Shown here: positions 22,736 through 31,320 of the stretch, in pieces
How positions within the stretch are numbered: the stretch's first letter is position 1
Layout of the letters: each line of letters opens with the position of its first letter
DNA from: Methanobacterium sp. UBA176
GTDB taxonomy: Archaea; Methanobacteriota; Methanobacteria; Methanobacteriales; Methanobacteriaceae
DNA length: 31,375 nt
Assembly (NCBI GenBank): GCA_002505765.1
Contig: DAVZ01000028.1
Span: 1 to 31,375, forward strand
Direction of reading: 5' to 3'
Notes under the pieces: model-generated
Database searches by the model: none
Seen by the model: only the letters and a program-made list of their open reading frames with translations
Told to the model about the DNA's origin: nothing
Program-made: the position numbers and the translations under genes

Positions 22736-23223
22736 AATTTAATTTTGCAGCATAAGTTGCAGCATATTTTTCATGTTCATGATTTATCAGTTTCCTAACC
22801 ACAAAATTTGCATGCAGCATAAATTCCAATTTTGCAGCATAAAATGCGGCATAATTAACAATGATGAAAATGTTTTTCGAGTTGTGGTGCATAGAATTGA
22901 AATCTGGTGCATGGAATGGTGCATAGAAAAAATGGTGCATAAATTCTAAATCTGGTGCATTAAATGGTGCAATAAAACTGGCACATTAACCAAAAATTTG
23001 GCACATTTGGTGGCACATTCAGTTTAGGAAAAATAATCATAAATATTGAATTTGGAGTAAAAATGCATAAAATATATTGATAGGGTGAAAAAGCAATTTC
23101 AGATAATGACAGATAAAATGGTGGAAATATACATGCCTCATTAGTTAGAAAAATGTCCCATTTAATGATCTATTATTTTAGTGGCTCATTAAATGTTAAA
23201 ATGTCCTATTAAATGTCCCATTT
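22727..23223 (+). repeat. Array of seven motif triplets (NNNN-CAT, 20 + 12 spacing)
   Basis: The CAT cores begin at 22731/22751/22763, 22818/22838/22850, 22890/22910/22922, 22938/22958/22970, 22984/23004/23016, 23139/23159/23171 and 23187/23207/23219. In all seven groups the distance is exactly 20 and then 12; three of the 21 cores carry one substitution (22970 CAA, 23171 TAT, 23207 TAT). The four preceding bases change between groups: GTGA/GCAG/GCAG, GCAG/GCAG/GCGG, GGTG three times, GGTG three times, GGCA three times, GCCT/GTCC/GATC, GGCT/GTCC/GTCC. Spacers are A/T runs such as AAATTCTAAAT. Twenty is not a multiple of three, so this is not a coding repeat. It fills the gap between the DUF4062 gene and hsdS. 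Confidence 0.88.
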
Positions 23224-23310
23224 ATAAAAATATGAAAATTTTGCAAGGGGTAGGGGTAGTAGGTATTACCTGCTGATATTTAAGCTCGTGAAAATTAAAT
23301 AGGTAGAAAC

Positions 23311-24594
23311 ATGCAAAAAACAGGATTTAAAGAAACTGAAATAGGATTGATTCCTGAAGATTGGGAAGTTAAAAAGATAAAAGACGTTTGTAAGCAAGTA
23401 AGAGAGTCTTTCGATCCTGAAGAAAACGAAGAGATGCCTTATATTGGTTTAGAACACATTAATGAAGATTCATTAACTTTAAATAGAATAGGTTCTTCAT
23501 TAGATGTTAAAAGTGGTAAACTTGCTTTTAAAAAAGGACATATCCTATTTGGAAAACTTAGACCATATTTTAGGAAAGTATATCGGCCTGATTTTGATGG
23601 AGTATGTTCTACTGACATTTTTGTGATAAATGGTGAAGAAGGCTATGATAATGGTTTTTTATTTTATTTCTTTGCTAATCCACTAATTATTGAAATTGCA
23701 ACGCTTACATCAGAAGGTACAAGGATGCCAAGGGCATCATGGAGTTATTTATCTGATTTGAAGTTTCCATTTCCAAATTTAGATGAACAAAAAGCAATAG
23801 CATCATTACTTTCAGATTTAGATAAAAAAATCGAACTGAACCAGAAAATGAACCAGACCCTCGAAAAAATAGGGCAGGCAATTTTCAAGCACTGGTTCAT
23901 CTATTTTGAATTCCCAGATGAAGAAGGCAAACCGTATAAATCAAATGGTGGCGAAATGGTTGATTCTGAGCTTGGGGAGATACCGAAGGGTTGGGAAGTC
24001 AAGTCACTTGATGAAATAGCTGATTTTTTAAATGGATTAGCTTTACAGAAGTTTCCTCCAGAAGGAGAAGATTATTTACCAGTAATTAAAATTCGTGAAT
24101 TAAGACAGGGGATAACTGCATCATCTGATAAAGCAAGTCCTAATATTGAATCGAAATATATAATAAATGACGGAGATGTATTATTTTCATGGTCTGGTAG
24201 TCTTGAAGTTTGTATTTGGTGTTATGGCAAAGGTGCATTGAATCAGCATCTTTTTAAAGTTACTTCTAAATTATATCCTAAATGGGTTTATTTTTACTGG
24301 GTTAAATTTTATTTAGAGCAATTTAAACGTATTGCAAAAGAAAAAGCAACCACTATGGGACATATTCAACGCAGACATCTATCGGAAGCATTAGTAGTAG
24401 TTCCACCTAATGACATATTGGAAAAAATGTCCCTGATGCGTTCCATACTCGATAAACAAATTAATAATAGTATAGAATCCCAAACTTTATCTAAAATCCG
24501 TGATTCACTTTTACCTAAATTAATGTCAGGCAAAATTAGGGTAAAAGGAAGTGAAACCCATGAAAATAGGAAAAATATCAATAAAGGGGATTAA
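23311..24594 (+). CDS. hsdS: Type I restriction-modification system, specificity subunit HsdS
   Basis: A 427-residue specificity subunit with two target-recognition domains, each reading one half of a bipartite site. TRD1 (about 10-170) opens with 'TEIGLIPEDWEVKKI'; the central conserved helix ('LLSDLDKKIELNQKMNQTLE') and the linker to about 230 lead to TRD2, which opens with the repeat 'SELGEIPKGWEVKSL' (about 219-233). The C-terminal helix ('ILDKQINNSIESQTLSKIRD', 'LLPKLMSGKIRV') is the second conserved region. The central block is visibly richer in G+C than either TRD, as expected if the TRDs are exchanged by recombination. The 3' end overlaps the OLD-like gene by 35 bases. Confidence 0.92.
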   Translation: MQKTGFKETEIGLIPEDWEVKKIKDVCKQVRESFDPEENEEMPYIGLEHINEDSLTLNRIGSSLDVKSGKLAFKKGHILFGKLRPYFRKVYRPDFDGVCSTDIFVINGEEGYDNGFLFYFFANPLIIEIATLTSEGTRMPRASWSYLSDLKFPFPNLDEQKAIASLLSDLDKKIELNQKMNQTLEKIGQAIFKHWFIYFEFPDEEGKPYKSNGGEMVDSELGEIPKGWEVKSLDEIADFLNGLALQKFPPEGEDYLPVIKIRELRQGITASSDKASPNIESKYIINDGDVLFSWSGSLEVCIWCYGKGALNQHLFKVTSKLYPKWVYFYWVKFYLEQFKRIAKEKATTMGHIQRRHLSEALVVVPPNDILEKMSLMRSILDKQINNSIESQTLSKIRDSLLPKLMSGKIRVKGSETHENRKNINKGD

Positions 24595-26245
24595 ATCCCA
24601 CTTAAACACGGAATTTACAGTTGAAAACTACAATACATTTGTAGGTGAAAACAACTGTGGAAAAAGTAACATATTTTTTGCTATTAGATGGTTTTTTAAA
24701 TATGATAACACTAAAATGCAGAAAGAAGACCTAACACATGGTTATAAAGAAGATCCTTATGTGATTATTGAATTTATATTTGATGAAAATGAAGATATTC
24801 CTTCTTTTTTAGATGAAGATTACGAAATTGAAGATCGTACTTATCATATAAAAGCCTATTGCAATGTAGATGACTTAAAAACAAAACCACAATTTTCTAA
24901 ACATCAATTAATAAATGAAGATTTAGAACCAAAATCCTTAGCAACTGCAAAAGTTATAAAATTGGTATATTTAATATTTGTTCCTTCTATAAGGGAATTA
25001 AATGATGAATTAAAATTTACTACAAATTCAGCGATAAATAAACTTGTTTCAAAATATGTAATTGAAAGAATTCAACGTGAAGATCAAAAAACAAAAAGAT
25101 ACACAAAAGTTAAGGAATCTGTTGAAGAATTATCTGATTTTATCAGTAAAGGAGATAACAGCGCTTTTGAACAACTTAAAGCTTCCTTGAAAAAGTACAT
25201 GTTAGATTATGGAGATATTGAAATGAATTTCAAGCTAAATCCTCCAAATATTAACGATTTAATAAAAAATTCTTTTGAAGCATCAGTAAAAGTTAATAGT
25301 AGAGAATTACCTCTTGAATCTCAAGGAATGGGATTTCAAAGATCATTGATATTCTCCTTAATTAGTAATATGGCAGATATAAACCCTGATTCTTCTAATT
25401 ATTTGACTATGTATCTAATAGAAGAGCCAGAACTATTTCTTCACCCAAACCACCAAAATTATTTTAGAGATAAAATAATTGATATTTCCAGACAGGATAA
25501 TAACCAAGTATTATTAACATCTCATTCTCCTTATTTCCTGAGCAATATAGACAATTATTCTCAAGTTAAAAGAATTTCCATTGAAAATGACATATCTGCC
25601 TTAAAAGAAATTAAACACAGTAAAGTTCAGGATATATGTAAACAAAATGGACATTTGATGGCTCGTGCTTTTAATCATGATGGTCGCATGTCAACAACCA
25701 AAATTGACAACTTAGCTAAAGAAATTGCGGAAGAAGATGAATTAAGATATCTTTTATGGGTTGATCCTAACCGTACGAACGCTTTTTTAAGCAAAAAAGT
25801 ACTTTTGGTTGAAGGACCAAGTGATAAAGCTTTATTTTCGTTTTTATTTTATAATTCTGATGGTGATTTTTATAACATACCCCAAAAGTCAGAAATAATG
25901 GTAGTAGATATAACTGGCAAATTCCATTTTTACAAATTTGCAAATTTATTGCATCAATTAGGTATCTTAGTTTGGATTTTACATGATGGAGATGATAATA
26001 AAGTCAAAAATAGAATAGATCATGGGAAATTAAATCAATATATCATTGATTTGAAAAAGGATGATATAATAATTGATTATTTAAGAGTTGATCCTTATCT
26101 TGAACAATCGTTAGGAATCAATAAAGACAATCGTAAACCAGATATTTCTATTTACCATAAATTAGTGAATAATGATAATAATTGTAGAAATTGCAGTAAT
26201 TATAATGACATTATTAATTTTGTTTATGATATAATCCAATATTGA
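24560..26245 (+). CDS. OLD-family ATPase/TOPRIM nuclease between hsdS and hsdR
   Basis: A 561-residue OLD-like protein. It has an ABC-type ATPase, with Walker A 'GENNCGKSN' (28-36), a signature-like 'LESQGMGFQRSLIFSLI' (about 252-268), Walker B 'YLIEEPELFLHPN' (about 284-296) and the His switch 'LLTSHSPYFLSNID' (about 315). A TOPRIM domain follows ('KVLLVEGPSDKALFSFLF', about 413-430, and 'ILHDGDDNK', about 473). OLD nucleases cut DNA and feature in several phage-defence systems. I start at 24560, where GGAAGTGA lies just upstream; the GTG at 24551 is part of it. The gene overlaps hsdS and ends nine bases before hsdR. It is clearly more A+T-rich than hsdR, so it looks like a cassette added to the locus. 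It could act with the RM enzyme or alone. Confidence 0.85.
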   Translation: MKIGKISIKGIKSHLNTEFTVENYNTFVGENNCGKSNIFFAIRWFFKYDNTKMQKEDLTHGYKEDPYVIIEFIFDENEDIPSFLDEDYEIEDRTYHIKAYCNVDDLKTKPQFSKHQLINEDLEPKSLATAKVIKLVYLIFVPSIRELNDELKFTTNSAINKLVSKYVIERIQREDQKTKRYTKVKESVEELSDFISKGDNSAFEQLKASLKKYMLDYGDIEMNFKLNPPNINDLIKNSFEASVKVNSRELPLESQGMGFQRSLIFSLISNMADINPDSSNYLTMYLIEEPELFLHPNHQNYFRDKIIDISRQDNNQVLLTSHSPYFLSNIDNYSQVKRISIENDISALKEIKHSKVQDICKQNGHLMARAFNHDGRMSTTKIDNLAKEIAEEDELRYLLWVDPNRTNAFLSKKVLLVEGPSDKALFSFLFYNSDGDFYNIPQKSEIMVVDITGKFHFYKFANLLHQLGILVWILHDGDDNKVKNRIDHGKLNQYIIDLKKDDIIIDYLRVDPYLEQSLGINKDNRKPDISIYHKLVNNDNNCRNCSNYNDIINFVYDIIQY

Positions 26246-26254
26246 GGAATGATC

Positions 26255-29200
26255 ATGTCTTATAAATTAACAGAAGACGCAGTCGAACTTGCAGCCCTCG
26301 AAATCCTCCACGAACTCGGCTACAAAATAGCTTACGGCCCCGACATCTCCCCAGACGGAAAATTCCCTGAAAGAGAACTATATTCAGACGTTATCCTCAA
26401 AGATCGGCTGCAAAATGCCATTTACAAACTAAACCCACACATCCCGCCAGTTGCAAAAGAAGAAGCTGTTAAAAAAATTTTAAGAACCGAAAGCCCCCAC
26501 CTACCTGTTAACAACGAAAGATTCCATAAAATGCTCGTAAACGGCGTCATCGTGGAATACAGAAAAGATGAAGGCACAGTACACGACATTGTACATCTTT
26601 TTGACTTTGAAGACCCAGAAAATAACGATTTCCTCGCCGTTAACCAATTCACAGTAATTGAAAATAACAACAACAGAAGACCGGACATTGTTTTATTTGT
26701 TAATGGACTTCCACTTGCGGTAATTGAACTTAAAAACCCTGTTGATGAAAAGGCAACCATCAAAAAAGCTTTTAACCAGATTGAAACCTACAAAAATCAA
26801 ATCCCTTCTTTATTCATTTTTAATGAAGTTTTGGTCTTATCTGATGGGATTGAAGCAAAAGCAGGGACAATAACATCTAAATGGGAAAGGTTCATGCCCT
26901 GGAAAACCATTGAAGGCGAAAAAGAGGCAGTGAAAGTCATGCCCCAGATGGACGTTCTATTTCGTGGAATGTTTCAAAAAGAAGTTCTGCTTGACCTTAT
27001 AAGACATTTCATTGTTTTTGAAAAGGAAAAAAATAAAACAGATAAAAAAATTGCTGCATATCACCAGTACCACGCTGTAAACAAGGCAATTAACGCCACA
27101 GTTAAAGCTTCAAGCCCTCAAGGTGATAAAAGGTGCGGTGTAGTCTGGCACACTCAAGGATCTGGTAAAAGCCTGATAATGGCATTTTACACCGGTAAAC
27201 TTGTTTTATCACTGGATAACCCCACAATTGTGGTTATAACAGATAGAAACGACCTCGATGACCAGCTTTTCGGCACATTCAGCAGCTGTCAGGATTTATT
27301 AAGGCAGGAACCAGTTCAGGCTGATTCAAGGGAACATTTACAGGAGCTTCTATCTGTTTCATCTGGTGGAGTTGTTTTTACAACTATTCAGAAGTTTTTC
27401 CCAGAAAAGAAAGGCGGAAAATATCCCAGGCTTTCTGATAGAAGAAACATCATTGTTATTGCAGATGAGGCCCACAGAAGCCAGTATGATTTTATAGACG
27501 GCTTTGCAAGGCATATGAGAGATGCACTCCCCAACGCTTCCTTTATTGGTTTTACTGGAACTCCACTTGAGCGCGGCGATAAAAACACCGTTAATGTGTT
27601 TGGTAATTACATTGATATTTACGATATTGAACAGGCTGTTGAAGATGGAGCAACTGTAAGGATTTTCTATGAAAGCAGGCTTGCAAAACTTGAATTTAGG
27701 GAGGATAAACGGCCTGCAATTGATCATGACTTTGAATATCTTACTGAAGGAGAAGAAATAGCAAGAAAGGAAAAATTAAAGAGTAAATGGGCCAGATTTG
27801 AAGCTATTGTTGGTAATGAGAAGAGAATTAAGCGTGTTGCCCGTGATATTGTGGATCACTTTGAAAAACGGCTTGAGGTGATGGAAGGAAAAGGAATGAT
27901 CGTCTGTATGAGCCGCCGTATCTGTGTTGATCTATACAGTGAAATAATCAAATTAAAACCAGAATGGGGTGATAAGGGCTTCCTTAAGATTGTTATGACT
28001 GGAAGTGCAAGCGATCCTGTGGAATGGCAGCAGCACATCAGAACAAAACAAAGAAGAAGAGAATTAGGGGATTTATTCAAAGACCCTGACACTGATTTTA
28101 AACTTGCAATCGTTAGGGACATGTGGCTTACAGGATTTGACGTTCCAAGCCTTCATACAATGTATATAGACAAGCCAATGAAAGGCCACGGCTTAATGCA
28201 GACCATTGCCCGGGTTAACCGTGTTTATAAGGATAAACCAGGCGGACTTATTGTTGATTACCTTGGAATTGCAGCAGAACTTAAAAATGCACTCTCCGAG
28301 TACACTGAAAGTGGCGGTAAAGGAAAACCAGCACTTGATCAGGAAGAAGCGGTTGCTGTGATGCTTGAAAAATACGAAATAGTGCAGAATATGTTCTTTA
28401 ATTTCAATTACGATGATTACTTCACTGCAAAAGCAATGGAGAAGATGCAGATTATAAGGAATGCTGAAGAACACATACTTCAGCAAGATGATGGTGAGAA
28501 AAGGTTCTTAAAATACGTTGATGAGCTATCGAAAGCTTTCTCTCTTGCAGTCCCTCATGGGAAGGCACTTGAAATCCGTGATGATCTTGGATTTTTCCAG
28601 GAGGTTAAATCACACCTTGCTAAATTCGCTACAGCTACAGAAAAGTCTGGTGAAGAATTAGATTCCGCTATAAGGCAGATAGTTTCAGGGGCAATTGTAT
28701 CTGGTGAAGTTATTGATATTTTTGAAGCAGCTGGATTAAAAAAGCCTGATATTTCCATACTTTCAGATGAATTCCTGCTTGAAGTAAAGGGCATGGAACA
28801 TAAAAATCTGGCTGTAGAATTACTGAAAAAACTTTTAAATGATGAAATAAGGAGTAGAAAAAGAAAAAATGTAATTGAGGCCAGATTATTTTCTGAAATG
28901 CTTGAAAATTCTATTATAAAATACCACAACAAAAGTATTGATGTTATAAAAGTCATCGAAGAATTAATGGAACTTGCAGGGAAAATGAGAAAAGCAAGAG
29001 ATAGGGGAGAAGAATTAAACTTAACCGAGTACGAAGTTGCTTTTTACGATGCTTTAGAAGTTAATGATAGTGCTGTAAAGGTTTTAGGCGATGAAACACT
29101 TCGAGAAATTGCAATAGAGCTTGCTAAAACTATACGTAACAATATAACCATTGACTGGACTTTAAGGGAGAATGTTCAGGCAAAGCTTAGAGTTGCAGTT

Positions 29201-29311
29201 AAAAGGATTTTAAGGGGTTATGGTTATCCTCCAGATAAACAAAAAAAAGCTGTGGACACTGTTTTGGAGCAGGCGAATTTGATTTGTAAGAATATTGCTG
29301 AAGCTAAATAA
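26255..29311 (+). CDS. hsdR: Type I restriction-modification system, restriction subunit HsdR
   Basis: A 1018-residue motor and nuclease subunit that translocates DNA and cuts it away from the recognition site. The N-terminal nuclease domain has 'RRPDIVLFVNGLPLAVIELK' (about 141-160; PD-ExK type with Asp, Glu and Lys in place). Helicase motifs are Walker A 'HTQGSGKSLIMAFY' (about 298-311), 'ITDRNDLDDQLFGTF', DEAH 'IADEAHRSQYDF' (about 401), 'GFTGTPLERGDKNT', and the later 'MWLTGFDVPSLHTMYIDKPM' and 'QTIARVNRVY'. The C-terminal helical domain completes the usual length. The ATG at 26255 has GAGG seven bases upstream, better placed than the ATG at 26249. All key residues are present, so the enzyme is probably active. 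Confidence 0.93.
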   Translation: MSYKLTEDAVELAALEILHELGYKIAYGPDISPDGKFPERELYSDVILKDRLQNAIYKLNPHIPPVAKEEAVKKILRTESPHLPVNNERFHKMLVNGVIVEYRKDEGTVHDIVHLFDFEDPENNDFLAVNQFTVIENNNNRRPDIVLFVNGLPLAVIELKNPVDEKATIKKAFNQIETYKNQIPSLFIFNEVLVLSDGIEAKAGTITSKWERFMPWKTIEGEKEAVKVMPQMDVLFRGMFQKEVLLDLIRHFIVFEKEKNKTDKKIAAYHQYHAVNKAINATVKASSPQGDKRCGVVWHTQGSGKSLIMAFYTGKLVLSLDNPTIVVITDRNDLDDQLFGTFSSCQDLLRQEPVQADSREHLQELLSVSSGGVVFTTIQKFFPEKKGGKYPRLSDRRNIIVIADEAHRSQYDFIDGFARHMRDALPNASFIGFTGTPLERGDKNTVNVFGNYIDIYDIEQAVEDGATVRIFYESRLAKLEFREDKRPAIDHDFEYLTEGEEIARKEKLKSKWARFEAIVGNEKRIKRVARDIVDHFEKRLEVMEGKGMIVCMSRRICVDLYSEIIKLKPEWGDKGFLKIVMTGSASDPVEWQQHIRTKQRRRELGDLFKDPDTDFKLAIVRDMWLTGFDVPSLHTMYIDKPMKGHGLMQTIARVNRVYKDKPGGLIVDYLGIAAELKNALSEYTESGGKGKPALDQEEAVAVMLEKYEIVQNMFFNFNYDDYFTAKAMEKMQIIRNAEEHILQQDDGEKRFLKYVDELSKAFSLAVPHGKALEIRDDLGFFQEVKSHLAKFATATEKSGEELDSAIRQIVSGAIVSGEVIDIFEAAGLKKPDISILSDEFLLEVKGMEHKNLAVELLKKLLNDEIRSRKRKNVIEARLFSEMLENSIIKYHNKSIDVIKVIEELMELAGKMRKARDRGEELNLTEYEVAFYDALEVNDSAVKVLGDETLREIAIELAKTIRNNITIDWTLRENVQAKLRVAVKRILRGYGYPPDKQKKAVDTVLEQANLICKNIAEAK

Positions 29312-29341
29312 TCTAACATAACTTTTTTAGCTTTCATTATT

Positions 29342-29356
29342 AAAAAACCCTTTTTT
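29342..29356 (+). terminator. Terminator hairpin after hsdR
   Basis: AAAAAA-CCC-TTTTTT forms a weak stem ending in a T run, 30 bases after the hsdR stop. It would separate the operon from the next gene. Confidence 0.45.
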
Positions 29357-29367
29357 ATTTCAATATT

Positions 29368-29506
29368 CCAAAACACAATACAAATTATATATGATTCAAA
29401 TTGAAATACATATTGCAAAATAGAATACATGATATTTGTAATCCAAAATGGAATACATATTCTGAAGTGCAATATATAAATAGATGATCCAAAATAGAAT
29501 ATATTG
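29368..29506 (+). repeat. Six 18-base iterons with alternating 28/19 spacing upstream of an ATPase gene
   Basis: Copies of a unit close to CCAAAATGGAATACATAT start at 29368, 29396, 29415, 29443, 29462 and 29489. The intervals are 28, 19, 28, 19 and 27 bases. By eye the copies match the fourth copy at 14, 15, 15, 18, 12 and 15 of 18 positions. The last copy ends 16 bases before the start codon of the ATPase gene, with only the ribosome site between. This looks like a multi-site operator, probably for the downstream gene's own product. Confidence 0.75.
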
Positions 29507-29522
29507 CAATAATGGTGATGAG

Positions 29523-30707
29523 ATGGCAGATTTAGCATGGGGGACCGATGCAGAATTAACTGATGAACAATTCTATAACAGAGAAAATGATATTTCACTA
29601 ATAAAAGGACTATTAGAAACAACTTCCACTGGATCTCCCCAACACTTATGATAATAGGGATTAGAGGAGTAGGAAAGACTGTTCTGCTTAAAAAAATAAA
29701 AAAAGAAATTGAAAACGATTATTTGACATGTTATGTTGATTTATCAGCTACATCTGGTTATCAAATGGGTGAATTGACTGAGATGGGAATAATTCTGCAT
29801 TTTTATGAGTGCTGGATGGAAGCATGTAAAGAAAAAAATTTTACTACAATTTTCAAAAAAGTAAAAAAATATTTTAAAACAAAAAATTTTGGATTACGAG
29901 AAATTATAGATATCCAGGGAATACCTATTCCTGTACCTAAATCAGAAGATGATTATAAAAAACTTTCACAATTTGTCTTAGAGCTACCTCAAATAATATA
30001 TGAAGAGCATAAGAATAAAATAAAAGGATCTATTCTTATTATTGATGAGTTTCAGGTTCTTAAAGATTTAGGAGATAGACTGGACACTTTTTTATGGTTT
30101 CTTAGAAGTGTAATTCAAAATCAAAAACATACTGCCTATGTTTTTTCTGGATCCATAAATTCAAGAGATTCCATAATTGAAAAAATAGCTGGTAAAGACG
30201 GAGCTTTTGGCGGCAGGATGTTAAACATAGAAATATATCCTTTTAGCGAAGAAACAGTTAAAAATTACTTAAATGAAAAATTACCATCATTGAATTTAGA
30301 TGAACGCGGATTTGAGAGATTTTATAAATGTGCCAATGGAATACCGTTTTATTTAAATACTTTTGCTAAATTACTTCAAAAAAATGTTCAACTTAACGAT
30401 TCTAAGGTGAAAGAAGAGTTTAAAAAGACATTGCCATTCATTGCATTTAATACATCAATGGAGCTGGTTAACTTTACATGAGCAAAAAATTATAACAACT
30501 CTTATTGATAAGCCCCTTAAAAGAAAAGAGATAGCAGAAAGCTTGAATATAACTCCAGGTTCCTTGAGTAAACCTCTAAATAAATTACAGAACTTAGGAT
30601 TAATAGAATCTAAAGAAACTATTTACAATATTTCAGAACCTATTTTAAAGGCATGGCTTAAAAAAGAATATCAAGAAAAAGGAGTTTTTCCATTTAGAAG
30701 CATGTGA
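29523..30707 (+). pseudogene. AAA ATPase with C-terminal winged helix, two frameshifts
   Basis: From an ATG at 29523, behind GGTGATGAG, the frame gives 'MADLAWGTDAELTDEQFYN' and 'SLIKGLLETTSTGSP'. It then stops at 29651 because a base seems lost from the CCCC run near 29637. The shifted frame continues with Walker A 'MIIGIRGVGKTVLLKK', Walker B-like 'GSILIIDEFQVL' and sensor 'AYVFSGSINSR' up to 30481. A second shift near 30475 leads to the winged helix 'HEQKIITTLIDKPLKRKEIA' and 'NITPGSLSKPLNKLQNLGLI'. Restored, it is an archaeal COG1672-type ATPase of about 394 residues. Members pair a signal-transduction-like ATPase with a DNA-binding domain. Decay is likelier than two base-call errors, but the latter cannot be excluded. 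Confidence 0.75.
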
Positions 30708-30798
30708 TAAATTTAAAAATTTATCAAATATCTTCAGGTTGCCTAACTAAACAGCAAATTATAATAGTTTAACCCTTATAATTAATATTAGGGATATT

Positions 30799-31320
30799 AT
30801 GAATAAAATTAACAAATGCCTTAAAGAATGGAACGCCACAATCGAAGCACTTGGACAGGGAAAACAAACTATTCTAATTCGAACCTATAAAACCAATCTT
30901 GAAGAATTTCTTCTATATCCAACAGTTAGCTACGCTCTAAAGGACGATTTTATCAAAAATTTCCAGAAGAAGCATCAATCATTCATCCAGGAAAATGCTC
31001 TTCCAAAAAAGGAAGATGATAAGACCGAAATCAAATATTACGCCAAACTTGAAAACATAACCGAAAAATCAAGCCTAAGAATCGGCTCTCTTAGAAATTT
31101 TTATATCTGGACTCCTGAACACGTTAAATCATACCTGAAAGGGCAAAAAGCCCAAATATGGGTTTTAAGAATTTTCAAACTCAAAAAACCTTATATGGCC
31201 GAGCCTACTCCCGGCGCGATTCGTTATGCGAATTTGAAACAGGAAGTATCTCTTGAGGGTATGAAGCCAGTTCTAAGCAATGAACAATTCTATAAAACCC
31301 TTGCAGTTATTGGAAAATAG
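30799..31320 (+). CDS. DUF1802 family protein
   Basis: A 173-residue protein matching DUF1802: 'CLKEWNATIEALGQGKQTIL' at the start, 'EEFLLYPTVSYALKDDF' in the first third, 'KYYAKLENITEKSSL' in the middle, and a C-terminal 'AQIWVLRIFKLKKPYMAEPT'. DUF1802 proteins recur in archaea and bacteria, and their function is unknown. GGGATATT lies just upstream of the ATG, a weak ribosome site. A small hairpin (ATTCG/CGAAT, 31219-31233) lies inside the coding sequence near the C-terminus. Confidence 0.75.
   Translation: MNKINKCLKEWNATIEALGQGKQTILIRTYKTNLEEFLLYPTVSYALKDDFIKNFQKKHQSFIQENALPKKEDDKTEIKYYAKLENITEKSSLRIGSLRNFYIWTPEHVKSYLKGQKAQIWVLRIFKLKKPYMAEPTPGAIRYANLKQEVSLEGMKPVLSNEQFYKTLAVIGK

Noticed and set aside
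22647..22940. 97-residue minus-strand open frame
   Set aside because: Its apparent His/Ala-rich sequence is just the NNNN-CAT motif read backwards; it overlaps the end of the DUF4062 gene and has no ribosome site.
22727..23223. CRISPR array
   Set aside because: The repeated unit is three 7-9 base motifs at fixed spacing, units differ from each other, distances between units run from 46 to 155, and there are no unique spacers of constant length or cas genes.
29523..29651. Stand-alone 42-residue peptide upstream of the ATPase
   Set aside because: It continues the ATPase N-terminus; restoring one base in the C run joins it to Walker A, so it is part of a frameshifted gene.
31219..31233. Hairpin ATTCG/CGAAT in the DUF1802 gene as another member of the triloop repeat family
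   Set aside because: Arms are only five bases with a five-base loop, it is isolated, and the encoded C-terminus looks like native DUF1802 sequence.
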